NCBI RefSeq assembly: GCF_002258785.1
Contig: NZ_NOYI01000024.1
Span: 1 to 64,000, forward strand
Direction of reading: 5' to 3'
Source: Rhodococcus sp. 06-235-1A
GTDB taxonomy: Bacteria > Actinomycetota > Actinomycetes > Mycobacteriales > Mycobacteriaceae
Length of the DNA stretch: 64,000 nt
In this document: positions 44,335 through 52,985 of the stretch, in pieces
Layout of the letters: every line of letters begins with the position of its first letter
How positions within the stretch are numbered: position 1 is the first letter of the stretch
Program-made: the position numbers and the translations under genes
Notes under the pieces: model-generated
Told to the model about the DNA's origin: nothing
Seen by the model: the letters and a program-made list of their open reading frames with translations, nothing else
Databases searched by the model: none

Positions 44335-45123
44335 TCAACTACCACCGGACGCCGCGCCCCGGTCCGGTCCGCCGACGAGAATCCGCTGAGGATCCTGGGT
44401 CAATTCGCCGATCTCGACGTCTCGCTCCATCGCAACATGCACCTCGGTTTCGTTGCCCAACTCGTCGAACCCCAGTCTCCGTGTTCGCACCTCAACGGTG
44501 AACCTCCAACGCGCGGGCGATTCGACGATCTGTCGGACGAACGCATCGCACTCGATGCACCCCTCGGTTGCTTGTACATCGGCGTGCTTATCGCAGCATT
44601 CCCACTCGGTTTCGTAAAAATGCCCGGCGTCCCACAGATGAGCTCGCGGAGGCCACTCGAGTTCGAGCCAGTGACCGGGATCGATTCCGTCGCGTTCGAT
44701 CAATCGCTCCAGGGCGGCTGCTTCGTCCGCTGCCGTCCATGTGACCGCGGGAGGGATTGCGACGTCCTCGATCGGGTCGAACCCAGAATAGTCGGCCGGA
44801 ACACCCAGTTGCTCGGTGTGCGTATGGGACTCGTCTGCACGTGACTGCCAGTATCTATCAGTCCTCGGATCATCGACGTGCGCTGGAACCGGAGTCAGGG
44901 CCTTCGCCGCCTCGTACAGTGCGTGGTGGCGGACGTCGTGGACTGCCCGCGATGGAAGCGTTTGAGCGGCATACTGTTCGAGAACATCGCACAGCGATCG
45001 AGCATGAGCATCGAGTGCCCACTCGACAGCCTTCCCACCATCGACTTGGCCGCCGTTCGATGCCGCACATGCGTCCCACCGCTTACCTGCCATGTCCCTG
45101 GCCTGCCGCGCCAGCACGCGCAT
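44335..45123 (-). CDS. Hypothetical protein with Cys/His cluster
   Basis: A 262-aa protein not recognised. The N-terminal half is helical (SLCDVLEQYAAQTLPSRAVH). The middle has a cluster WECCDKHADVQATEGCIECD that could bind zinc, and the C-terminal part is beta-rich (WRFTVEVRTRRLGFDELGNE). It is leftward, opposite to the toxin genes, and 53 bp downstream of the DUF6414-like gene, so the two may form one transcript. Part of the accessory block between rpsH and rpsN. Confidence 0.55.
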   Translation of the reverse strand: MRVLARQARDMAGKRWDACAASNGGQVDGGKAVEWALDAHARSLCDVLEQYAAQTLPSRAVHDVRHHALYEAAKALTPVPAHVDDPRTDRYWQSRADESHTHTEQLGVPADYSGFDPIEDVAIPPAVTWTAADEAAALERLIERDGIDPGHWLELEWPPRAHLWDAGHFYETEWECCDKHADVQATEGCIECDAFVRQIVESPARWRFTVEVRTRRLGFDELGNETEVHVAMERDVEIGELTQDPQRILVGGPDRGAASGGS

Positions 45124-45176
45124 CCGCGAGCGGAAACCGTCCTCGGTCTCGAGTTCCGGATCGGCCGAACGCCGCC

Positions 45177-46178
45177 CTAGCCCGAAGTTGCGCTACGTCC
45201 AATCGAGCGGTATACCGCAAGAGGGACAACCGTAAATCCCGGCGCGACCGGACTATCGACCAAACCACCTTTGCCCGCCACTGCGAGCAACCACTCAACA
45301 ACCTCGATTATTGTGCTGCGGCTGAAGTTGTCTGAGCTTTCAGGCGCGTCGGCACTTGGCTCGCCACGACCGAGTTGGCCAATGACACCGACAATCGTCC
45401 ACTCTTGCTCTGCGATTCCATACCTTGAAAAGAGGACCTCGGGGGACGAGTCTAGAAAACGGCGGCCACTCTCTAATCGAGCGGTCACCGAAGGGCCCGA
45501 CTTGCCTCTTGGCCACATGTGTAGGTGTACACCATCGTCGTAGATGCCGCGAACAAACTGTATTATCCCCGCAAGTTGCTCACGCGGAATATCCAGCACA
45601 GGCAGCGTCTTCTCGTTTGGCAGTAGGTCTTCGGGATTTAGATCGGAACCGGGTCGCGGCAGAGGCTTTACACCTGCTGCGGGACCGCCAGACCCGCCTT
45701 TACGGTTGCCGCTGGGCCTCTTCCGGAGCGCCTCTGAAGGATCGGTATTGAGCGAGTCCAGGTAGGAAGCAATTCCACTGGAAGCGGTCGCAATACCAAC
45801 CAATGCGTGCGAAAGTTGGGCCGGATGAAATAGCGAACCGAGCGCGGTAACGCGAACAATCGCTCCCGGGACCAAGTCGAATTCCAAAGATTTCCATTCG
45901 GACAACGAGGAAAGTGGCTCAGATAGATCTGTCAGCAACTGGAGCGCTTCAAGATCCTCCTCAAGAATTTTGAACAGCGAGTCAGCCATACTCCGCTCTA
46001 GCGTGTCTTCTTTAGTTCGATTTCCGCCCGCTCCGCCGAGGTGACGGTTTCGGATTTCCGCGTGTCGCTCTTTCGCCTCAGTGCTTACAACCTTCTCTGG
46101 CACACCCTCATCGATCTGGCTTACAAGTCCTCGCACCTTATCGACGTCCACGTAAACGTATTCACGAAGAAATACCAC
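45177..46178 (-). CDS. DUF6414-like protein
   Basis: A 333-aa protein starting at a GTG behind GGAGGGAG: MVFLREYVYVDVDKVRGLVS. The opening YVYVDVDKVRGLVSQIDEG recalls DUF6414 proteins of unknown role (low-confidence family call from memory). A repeated pattern of short beta strands and helices follows, with a Gly/Pro-rich linker near residue 165. No membrane helix or catalytic motif. Its base composition is visibly AT-richer than the ribosomal genes, suggesting acquisition. Confidence 0.5.
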   Translation of the reverse strand: MVFLREYVYVDVDKVRGLVSQIDEGVPEKVVSTEAKERHAEIRNRHLGGAGGNRTKEDTLERSMADSLFKILEEDLEALQLLTDLSEPLSSLSEWKSLEFDLVPGAIVRVTALGSLFHPAQLSHALVGIATASSGIASYLDSLNTDPSEALRKRPSGNRKGGSGGPAAGVKPLPRPGSDLNPEDLLPNEKTLPVLDIPREQLAGIIQFVRGIYDDGVHLHMWPRGKSGPSVTARLESGRRFLDSSPEVLFSRYGIAEQEWTIVGVIGQLGRGEPSADAPESSDNFSRSTIIEVVEWLLAVAGKGGLVDSPVAPGFTVVPLAVYRSIGRSATSG

Positions 46179-46369
46179 GAGCTTCTCCCTCCACTCTGAG
46201 CCAGAGACTGTGCCAACCTCCAGTACAACAAGCCTAGACTTTCAATTGGATCCCATCATGCCAATCTGTCATCCCGGCAGCATTCGCATGCTGTCACAAT
46301 GCAATAGGCGGGGTCCGACCAGTTACGTTCATCGGACTCGACCTGAATCAAGTTCGAACGCGAAATGGA

Positions 46370-46393
46370 CGTGGGTTCCTTTCGGAACCCACG
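46370..46393 (-). terminator. Hairpin after rpsN
   Basis: CGTGGGTTCC (46370-46379), loop TTTC, and its perfect complement (46384-46393), 38 bp past the rpsN stop on the leftward strand. It probably ends the rplN-rplX-rplE-rpsN transcript before the accessory block. Confidence 0.75.
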
Positions 46394-46431
46394 CCCATCA
46401 GCGTGATGTGGTGAAGCCCGAAGGCCTCAGA

Positions 46432-46617
46432 TCACCAGGAGCTCTTGCGAACTCCGGGAAGCTCTCCGGCGTGTGCCATTTCGCGCACGCAGATACGGCA
46501 GAGGCCGAACTTGCGGAACACGGAATGGGGACGGCCGCAGCGGTTGCAGCGAGTGTATGCACGCACCGCGAACTTCGGCTTCTTGTTGGCCTTGTTGACC
46601 AATGCCTTCTTCGCCAT
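46432..46617 (-). CDS. rpsN: 30S ribosomal protein S14, zinc type
   Basis: A 61-aa short S14 with four Cys at 24, 27, 40 and 43 (CNRCGRPHSV and LCRIC), the zinc-ribbon C+ form. Four bases from rplE. Normally followed by rpsH; here by a terminator and the 4-kb accessory block. Confidence 0.97.
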   Translation of the reverse strand: MAKKALVNKANKKPKFAVRAYTRCNRCGRPHSVFRKFGLCRICVREMAHAGELPGVRKSSW

Positions 46618-46621
46618 GGAC

Positions 46622-47194
46622 TCAGTTCTCCTTGAACGGGAAGCCGAGGTGCTTGAGCAGCGCGCGGCCTTCTTCGTTGTTGGTTGCGGTGGTTACTACG
46701 GTGATGTCCATGCCGCGCGGACGATCGATCTTGTCCACGTCGATCTCGTGGAACATCGACTGCTCGTTGAGGCCGAACGTGTAGTTTCCGTTGCCGTCGA
46801 ACTGCGTGCCCGAGAGGCCGCGGAAGTCCCTGATTCGGGGAAGGGCAATGGAGACCAGACGGTCGAGGAACTCCCACATGCGGTCGCCACGGAGGGTGAC
46901 GCGAGCGCCGATGGGCATTCCTTCGCGCAGCTTGAACTGTGCGATGGACTTGCGAGCCTTACGGATCTCCGGCTTCTGGCCGGTGATGGCAGCGAGGTCG
47001 GCAACTGCACCGTTGATCAGCTTGGCGTCACGGGCGGCGTCGCCGACACCCATGTTGACGACGACCTTGACGATGCCGGGGATCTGCATAACGTTCTCGT
47101 ATGCAAATTCGGTGTTCAGGGCGTCTTTGATCTCAGCGCGGTAGCGCGCCTTGAGGCGGGGCTGTTCGCCCGCGATGTTTTCGGTGGTAGTCAT
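46622..47194 (-). CDS. rplE: 50S ribosomal protein L5
   Basis: A 190-aa 5S rRNA-binding protein: the ATG at 47194, one base after the rplX stop, gives MTTTENIAGEQPRLKARYRA; the frame extends further upstream through rplX but that is a shadow. IPGIVKVVVNMGVGDAARDA and RDFRGLSGTQFDGNGNYTFG are diagnostic. Confidence 0.97.
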   Translation of the reverse strand: MTTTENIAGEQPRLKARYRAEIKDALNTEFAYENVMQIPGIVKVVVNMGVGDAARDAKLINGAVADLAAITGQKPEIRKARKSIAQFKLREGMPIGARVTLRGDRMWEFLDRLVSIALPRIRDFRGLSGTQFDGNGNYTFGLNEQSMFHEIDVDKIDRPRGMDITVVTTATNNEEGRALLKHLGFPFKEN

Positions 47195-47195
47195 C

Positions 47196-47513
47196 TCAGA
47201 TGTCCTTCCCGTTCTTGCGGGAAACACGAACGCGCTTGCCGGATTCCTCATCGGTCCGGTAGCCCACGCGAGTGGGGTTTCCGTCCGAGTCGACCACTGC
47301 GACGTTCGATACGTGGATCGGGGCTTCCTGAGTGACGATGCCACCCGAAGATGCGCCGCGCTGGTTGGCGGAGACCGCGGTGTGCTTCTTGATTCGGTTC
47401 ACACCCTCGACCAGAACCTTGGAGTCAGCGGGGTAGGCCTGAATGACCTTGCCCTTGGCACCCTTGTCCTTGCCTGCGATCACGAGAACGGTGTCGCCCT
47501 TGTGCACCTTCAT
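47196..47513 (-). CDS. rplX: 50S ribosomal protein L24
   Basis: A 105-aa KOW-domain protein that starts 50S assembly: MKVHKGDTVLVIAGKDKGAK is the KOW motif, then VLVEGVNRIKKHTAVSANQR. The ATG directly abuts the rplN stop (TAAATG). Confidence 0.98.
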   Translation of the reverse strand: MKVHKGDTVLVIAGKDKGAKGKVIQAYPADSKVLVEGVNRIKKHTAVSANQRGASSGGIVTQEAPIHVSNVAVVDSDGNPTRVGYRTDEESGKRVRVSRKNGKDI

Positions 47514-47882
47514 TTACAGCACCTCCGGGGCGAGCGAGACGATCTTCATGAACTTCTTCTCACGCAGCTCGCGGCCGACCGGGCCGAAGATACGGGTTCC
47601 ACGGGGATCGTTGTCCGGCTTGATCAGCACAGCAGCGTTCTCGTCGAAGCGGATGTACGAGCCATCCGGACGACGGCGCTCCTTGACGGTGCGGACGATG
47701 ACGGCCTTGACGACCTCACCCTTCTTGATGTTTCCACCGGGGATGGCGTCTTTCACCGTAGCTACGATGATGTCGCCGATTCCGGCGTAGCGACGTGACG
47801 AGCCACCGAGAACGCGGATGCAAAGGATTTCCTTCGCGCCCGTGTTATCAGCGACGCGTACTCGCGACTCCTGCTGAATCAC
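47514..47882 (-). CDS. rplN: 50S ribosomal protein L14
   Basis: A 122-aa L14: MIQQESRVRVADNTGAKEIL start, RRYAGIGDIIVATVKDAIPG, GPVGRELREKKFMKIVSLAP end. It heads rplN-rplX-rplE-rpsN behind its own promoter candidate, because the accessory genes at 48.1-54.3 kb separate it from rpsQ. Confidence 0.98.
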   Translation of the reverse strand: MIQQESRVRVADNTGAKEILCIRVLGGSSRRYAGIGDIIVATVKDAIPGGNIKKGEVVKAVIVRTVKERRRPDGSYIRFDENAAVLIKPDNDPRGTRIFGPVGRELREKKFMKIVSLAPEVL

Positions 47883-47995
47883 TCACTTCTCCTTGACCTG
47901 GATGTACGTACGTGCCGGATTTCCGTCCCGACACGCGCGGTCGGCTGCCGGGTACGGGCGCACGAAGGCACACCGCTGCCACAGGCAACCGATCA

Positions 47996-48025
47996 AGTGT
48001 AGGGGAACGGGTCCCCTGGATCCAA
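47996..48025 (-). promoter_or_regulatory. Candidate rplN promoter
   Basis: TTGGAT (48025-48020) and TACACT (48001-47996) on the leftward strand, 18 bp apart, then CGGTTGCC six bases after the -10. Predicted leader about 107 nt. Shares its -10 and start region with the rpsH and rpsJ promoters. Confidence 0.6.
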
Positions 48026-48121
48026 ATCGCGATCGACCGCTCACCGAGCCGTAGCCAGCGGACTCGGGATTCTCGGTACGGTTTCGGAGATGGAACATCT
48101 TCGGATCGGCGAGGCGGGGCG

Positions 48122-49159
48122 ATGACGTCGAACGGGGTTGCCGCGGGCTGGTGGTCCGGCCTGCCCAGGGATCGAGTCGTTCGAGTACACGGTGCCACCG
48201 ACCGCGAGCTCGCCGATTCGGTGAACCCACTGCCCACAGCTGCGCCCGCGATCGTCTTCTTCGCACTGGAGCCTACGTCCGCGAAACGGACTGTCGACCT
48301 CGTGGATGCCGTGGTCGACGAACTGGAGAACGCGGCGGCGGACTCGGCTGAGCTCTGGCTTCCGGAATTCGACCACCAGGCAGGTACGTCCACGTTGGAT
48401 CGGCGCGCGGCGCGCACGACAGCTGTACGGCTGGCCGCCGACACCGTGCACTTCGGCCCGTACGTCGGCGCTCTCGCCGACGCCGCCGTCGCCGGGAGGT
48501 CACCGCGTCGAGCAGCGTTCACCGTCGAAACCCGGGCAGCGGGTTCGGCGCGCATACTCGCCGTCGCTCAACGGCGCACCGAAGCCGCGCTGGTGTTGGT
48601 CGTACCCACGGGCGTCGATGCCGGTGTCACCGCCACTGCGGCGGAATGGCTGTGCACGCACTCCGAGATGGCGGTGTGGGTCATCGGAGACGGAGCGTCG
48701 GGCATGGATCGGTTCCCGTCGGTGTCGGTTCGTGCACCCGCAGTGCCCACCGGCGTCAGCACGGTCCTAGATCGCTTTCGCCCACTGAGCTATCCCCCGA
48801 TCGCCGGCCATCCGCACCCGGCCAGTGATCCGGAGAAGCGCTTGTACCGAGCGCTGGACGTGCACGAGTGGGCCACCGGACGGGAGCACAATCGTTCCAT
48901 TCGGCTCGGCGAGCTCAGCCGACCGTTCACAGTCGACGTACTGTGGCGCACCGAGAAGATTGTCGTGGAAATCGATGGCAGCGAGCACCGCGCACCCGAG
49001 CGTTTCGCCGAGGACCGCGTGCGCGACAACCAACTGCAGACACACGGCTACATGGTGTTGCGGTTCACCAACGCTCAGGTGATCGCTGACCCGCAACATG
49101 CTGTAGCTACCATCCGCGAGGCAGTATCGAGAAGACGATCGAAGGGGGATCCTCGATGA
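48122..49159 (+). CDS. DUF559/PD-(D/E)XK endonuclease-domain protein
   Basis: A 345-aa protein from the ATG at 48122, preceded by GCGAGGCGGGGC. The first 230 residues are an uncharacterised alpha/beta region (WWSGLPRDRVVRVHGATDRE). The C-terminal 110 residues are a DUF559/Vsr-like fold: Asp272 in FTVDVLW, then Glu283-x-Asp285 in IVVEIDGSEH and DNQLQTHGYMVLRFTNAQV. It starts a three-gene operon, its stop overlapping the next ATG (ATGA), and is inserted between rplN and rpsQ. Nuclease activity is inferred from the motif. Confidence 0.75.
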   Translation: MTSNGVAAGWWSGLPRDRVVRVHGATDRELADSVNPLPTAAPAIVFFALEPTSAKRTVDLVDAVVDELENAAADSAELWLPEFDHQAGTSTLDRRAARTTAVRLAADTVHFGPYVGALADAAVAGRSPRRAAFTVETRAAGSARILAVAQRRTEAALVLVVPTGVDAGVTATAAEWLCTHSEMAVWVIGDGASGMDRFPSVSVRAPAVPTGVSTVLDRFRPLSYPPIAGHPHPASDPEKRLYRALDVHEWATGREHNRSIRLGELSRPFTVDVLWRTEKIVVEIDGSEHRAPERFAEDRVRDNQLQTHGYMVLRFTNAQVIADPQHAVATIREAVSRRRSKGDPR

Positions 49160-49812
49160 GTACCGAAGACCTGAACGGGACCGAAGCAGCAGTGCTACTG
49201 GTCCTGATGGCCGAAGCGAGTCCGGTCAAGAATTCCGAGCTCAAAACGATGGGTCCCGAATTGGCGAAGCCTTCTCGCGACAAGCTGAAGAACGCAGGTC
49301 TGATCGAAGTGAACTCCTCGGTGCGACCGATGACGCTCGAACTGACCGACAAGGGATGGCGCACCTGCGGCGAACTCATCGGCGGTGAACCCCCGGCTCG
49401 ATCGACCGGAGCAGGCAAGGCGATGTTCACCGTATTGTCCGGGTTGCGGCGATGGCTCGATCGCACCGACAGCCGTCCGGCGGATGTGTTCTCGCCCCGC
49501 GAGGACGAGCCCGCACCCGCCGACCCTGCACCCGCAGAAAACACCGAGGCCACCGACATCGAAGCCTCGATTCGCGGGGCCTACGCGCGGCTCGCCCGAG
49601 AACCCGGCAGCACTGTCCGACTCTCGCGTCTTCGGAACGAGTTACGAGACATACCCCGAGCCGATCTCGACGATGCTCTCGCACGGCTGCGGCGAGCCTC
49701 GGACGTTTCGCTGATTCCCGAGGAAAATCAGAAGACGCTCACGGACGAGGAACGTGCTGCAGCCGTCGTCGTCGGCAATCAGCAGAACCACCTTCTCTCG
49801 ATCGAATCATGA
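49156..49812 (+). CDS. Winged-helix-like protein in the nuclease/ATPase operon
   Basis: A 218-aa protein. Residues 1-75 look like a winged helix (EAAVLLVLMAEASPVKNSEL, KLKNAGLIEVNSSVRPMTLE); an acidic Pro-rich linker follows, then another helical domain at 130-205 (SIRGAYARLAREPGSTVRLS) resembling a second small wHTH. Both ends overlap neighbours by 4 bp (ATGA), so it is made in step with the nuclease and the ATPase. Possibly a DNA-binding or adaptor subunit. No family name is offered. Confidence 0.6.
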   Translation: MSTEDLNGTEAAVLLVLMAEASPVKNSELKTMGPELAKPSRDKLKNAGLIEVNSSVRPMTLELTDKGWRTCGELIGGEPPARSTGAGKAMFTVLSGLRRWLDRTDSRPADVFSPREDEPAPADPAPAENTEATDIEASIRGAYARLAREPGSTVRLSRLRNELRDIPRADLDDALARLRRASDVSLIPEENQKTLTDEERAAAVVVGNQQNHLLSIES

Positions 49813-52800
49813 TGGGCGTTGAGTCGACGATGACGGACAACGAGCAGATCCGAGCTCTCGAATCGGTGCGGCTGAGTTGGGCACCGACACCCGACGACGT
49901 GTGGCGTTCCCAGTCGAACGTGCACGTACCGGGAATGCACGAGCGGGTGTTCCTCGAAGTGATGAACGCCTACGACGACGCCGACGCGTCCGACGACGCC
50001 AGTCCGCTCGGTGTCGTGGTGCGCGGTCCTGCCGGCTCGGGCAAGACGCACCTGCTCGGCCAGGTCCGCGAGGAAGTGCAGCTCAAGGGCGGGTATTTCT
50101 TCCTGATCAGACTCCTCGACGCCGCCGGCTTCTGGCGGTCGACGCTGATGGGGATGCTCGACGACCTGATGCGCCCGTCCGGGCGAGGATCCGACAGTCA
50201 GCTCGGTTTGCTGCTTCGACGCCTCTGCGAGATCGGCGACATCTCCGACGAGCAGCGCGCAAAGATCATGGGCGAGCACATGATCGATGCCGAGACCCTC
50301 GATGCCTTCGTCACTGCGGTCTACAAGGTTCACCCCCGCCATCGCCGTACGTCGCAGCACACATTGCGCGCGCTGGTGCTGTCCATTGCCCCGGACTCGG
50401 CCGTGCAGGACCTCGGTGACGCATACCTGCAGTCGATCGACGACGTGGATCCCGAGGAGTTCTCGGCGTGGGGCATCCGCCGGGCAGAGCTGGGCCACCA
50501 GGGCATCGCCGAGAACATCTCCCGCCTGCTTGCGATCACCGGCCCGACCATCCTGGCCATCGACCAGATCGACACTCTGGTCGCGCAGTCGCGCACCGGA
50601 TCCGATCAGGAGTTCGCGGACGCACAGGAAGACAAGGTCGTCGAGCAGCTCGCGCACGGACTGATGTCGCTGCGCGAGACGCTCCCCCGCACCGCCTCGG
50701 TGCTGTCGGCTCTGTCGAGTGCATGGGAACTGATCGCCGCCCGCGGAGTGGCTCCCATGCGGGACCGTTTCCGAGTCACTCAGTCGCTCAAGCCGATTCC
50801 ATCCTCGGACGTCGGTCGTCTGCTGCTCGGACGACGCCTGGCAGCGTGCTTCCTCGACGCCGGCTTCACTCCCCCGCACCCGACGTGGCCGGTGGCCCCC
50901 GACGCGTTCGAGCAAGCCCCCGACTTCACACCGCGCCAGCTGCTCATCGCCGTCGATCGCCACATCCGGCACTGCCTCGACACCGGCGTCGCGTCGGAGC
51001 TGACGAGCTTCACCGACCGGTCCGGCCCGACAGATGCGCCGGACCTTCCCAAAGCACGGGTCGACGAACTCGACATCCTCGACGATCGCTACCGGCAACT
51101 TCGCGACCAGGTGGACGTCTCCGTTCCGCTGCGACCCGACAGCGAGGACTCGATCGTTCCCGCCCTGCTGTCAGCGGGTCTCACGGCGTGGATTCACGAG
51201 CACCAGTCGTCCGACGACAGCCTGGCCCAGGACCCACCCCCGAGCGGAAAACCTGCCCTGCACGCCCGGCTGCGCCACACCGTCGACACCGACACGGACG
51301 ACGAGGAGCATTGGTGCTTCCGTGCGGTGACGTCCGGCAACGCACGGGCCGCCTTGGCCCGAGTGGAGCGCGCGGTGACCACAGCGGGCCTGCGCGTCGA
51401 CATGCCCAAACGGCGGCTGATTCTGGTCAGGAACGACCCGTGGCCCAACGGAGCGAAGACCGAGCAGACTATTGCAGCCCTGCGTCGCGCCGGAGGCGTG
51501 GTGGTGCCCTTGAGCGACGAGGACCGTCGGGCATTGGCAGCACTGTCGATCCTGCTGAGCGAGAACTCCCCCGCGCTCACCTCCTGGCTGCTCGCGCGCA
51601 AGCCGGCACACGATGTCGAACTGTTCGGGGCGGTCCTGCCTGCCGTGAGTGTCGTCGACGACGATACGGCGCTCATCGAACCCGAGACCCCGATCACCGC
51701 GGAAGCACCTCCCGCATCGCGTCGGCCGTCCATCGTGGTGGGTGCCGAATTGAGCACCGGTGCCGATGTCGCTGTTCCCCTCGAAGCGCTGCGCAAGCAC
51801 ACTGCGATCTTTGCCGGCTCCGGCTCGGGCAAGACGGTGCTGATCCGACGCTTGGTGGAAGAGTGTGCGCTGCAGGGTGTTTCGGCGATCGTACTCGACG
51901 TCAACAACGACCTTGCTCGGCTCGGCACTGCATGGCCGGAGGACGAGCGAACCTGGCCGCCGGGTGACGAAGCCAAGGCGACTGCGTACTTGCGAGACAC
52001 CGATGTCGTGGTCTGGACGCCGCGTAAATCTGCGGGTCGCCCGCTCAGCTTCCAACCACTTCCCGACTTCGTGAGCGTCCTCGGCGACGCTGACGAGTTC
52101 GATGCCTCCGTAGAGTCCGCACTGGCTTCACTCGAACCGGCTGCGGGCGTTCTCGGCACCTCGCAGAAGGCCAAGCACGGTCGGGCCGTGCTGAAGTCGG
52201 CACTCGATCTGTTCGGTCGACGGCCGCACGGTGGCAATCTCACCGACTTCATCGACCTGCTCGAGGAATTCCCCGAGGATGCCAGCGAGATGCGCGACGC
52301 AGTGCGCATTGCTGCCGGCTTGGCCGAGAATCTCAAAGCCGCCGCCGCGAACGATCCGATGTTCGCCGGGGCAGGCACACCTGTCGATCCTGCTGTTCTG
52401 TTGACGCCGGCCGTGGGCAAGAAGGCCAGGGTGTCGGTGATCAACCTGGCCGGTCTGACCACCGACGAGCAGAAGCAGAGCTTCGTCAATCAGCTGCAGA
52501 TGGGATTGTTCGCCTGGATCAAGAAGAATCCGGCAGGCGACCGGCCGCTGGGTGGACTGTTCGTCATGGACGAGGCGCAGAACTTTGCGCCCTCGGACAG
52601 GACGACCGCCGCGACGCACAGCACCCTCGCTCTGGCGTCGCAGGCACGCAAGTACGGGCTCGGCCTGGTGTTCGCGACCCAGGCTCCGAAGGGCCTGCAC
52701 AACCGCATTGCAGGCAACGCTTCGACTCAGTTCTACGGTCTGTTGAACAGCCCGTCGCAGGTCGATGCGGCGAAGGAGATGGCGCGAGTCAAGGGCGGAT

Positions 52801-52952
52801 CGGTTCCCGACGTCGGGCGCTTGCCTGCCGGTCAGTTCTACGCAGCCGTGGAAGGCTCCGAGTTCCGGCGCACGGCCACTCCTCTGTGCCTGTCGTACCA
52901 CCCGAAGAGTCCGCCGACCGAGGAAGAAGTCATCGAACTCGCGCGTTCCTGA
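49809..52952 (+). CDS. Large protein with AAA and HerA-type ATPase modules
   Basis: A 1047-aa protein starting at an ATG overlapping the previous stop (an ATG at 49830 is an alternative). The N-terminal AAA module has Walker A RGPAGSGKTHL at 73-80 and Walker B ILAIDQID near 250. After a helical middle (about 450-640) comes a HerA/FtsK-like module with GSGSGKTVLIRR near 670 and Walker B GLFVMDEAQNF near 916, then ASQARKYGLGLVFATQAPKG and NSPSQVDAAKEMA, typical of HerA-type DNA pumps. Two complete ATPases in one chain next to a nuclease suggest a DNA-processing or defence complex. Confidence 0.85.
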   Translation: MMGVESTMTDNEQIRALESVRLSWAPTPDDVWRSQSNVHVPGMHERVFLEVMNAYDDADASDDASPLGVVVRGPAGSGKTHLLGQVREEVQLKGGYFFLIRLLDAAGFWRSTLMGMLDDLMRPSGRGSDSQLGLLLRRLCEIGDISDEQRAKIMGEHMIDAETLDAFVTAVYKVHPRHRRTSQHTLRALVLSIAPDSAVQDLGDAYLQSIDDVDPEEFSAWGIRRAELGHQGIAENISRLLAITGPTILAIDQIDTLVAQSRTGSDQEFADAQEDKVVEQLAHGLMSLRETLPRTASVLSALSSAWELIAARGVAPMRDRFRVTQSLKPIPSSDVGRLLLGRRLAACFLDAGFTPPHPTWPVAPDAFEQAPDFTPRQLLIAVDRHIRHCLDTGVASELTSFTDRSGPTDAPDLPKARVDELDILDDRYRQLRDQVDVSVPLRPDSEDSIVPALLSAGLTAWIHEHQSSDDSLAQDPPPSGKPALHARLRHTVDTDTDDEEHWCFRAVTSGNARAALARVERAVTTAGLRVDMPKRRLILVRNDPWPNGAKTEQTIAALRRAGGVVVPLSDEDRRALAALSILLSENSPALTSWLLARKPAHDVELFGAVLPAVSVVDDDTALIEPETPITAEAPPASRRPSIVVGAELSTGADVAVPLEALRKHTAIFAGSGSGKTVLIRRLVEECALQGVSAIVLDVNNDLARLGTAWPEDERTWPPGDEAKATAYLRDTDVVVWTPRKSAGRPLSFQPLPDFVSVLGDADEFDASVESALASLEPAAGVLGTSQKAKHGRAVLKSALDLFGRRPHGGNLTDFIDLLEEFPEDASEMRDAVRIAAGLAENLKAAAANDPMFAGAGTPVDPAVLLTPAVGKKARVSVINLAGLTTDEQKQSFVNQLQMGLFAWIKKNPAGDRPLGGLFVMDEAQNFAPSDRTTAATHSTLALASQARKYGLGLVFATQAPKGLHNRIAGNASTQFYGLLNSPSQVDAAKEMARVKGGSVPDVGRLPAGQFYAAVEGSEFRRTATPLCLSYHPKSPPTEEEVIELARS

Positions 52953-52985
52953 CGGCGAGCGACCGACACTGGCACACTGGATTCG

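Noticed and set aside
47912..48121. N-terminal extension of the DUF559 protein into the rplN promoter
   Set aside because: The part is Arg-rich and covers the leftward promoter; the ATG at 48122 has a ribosome site.
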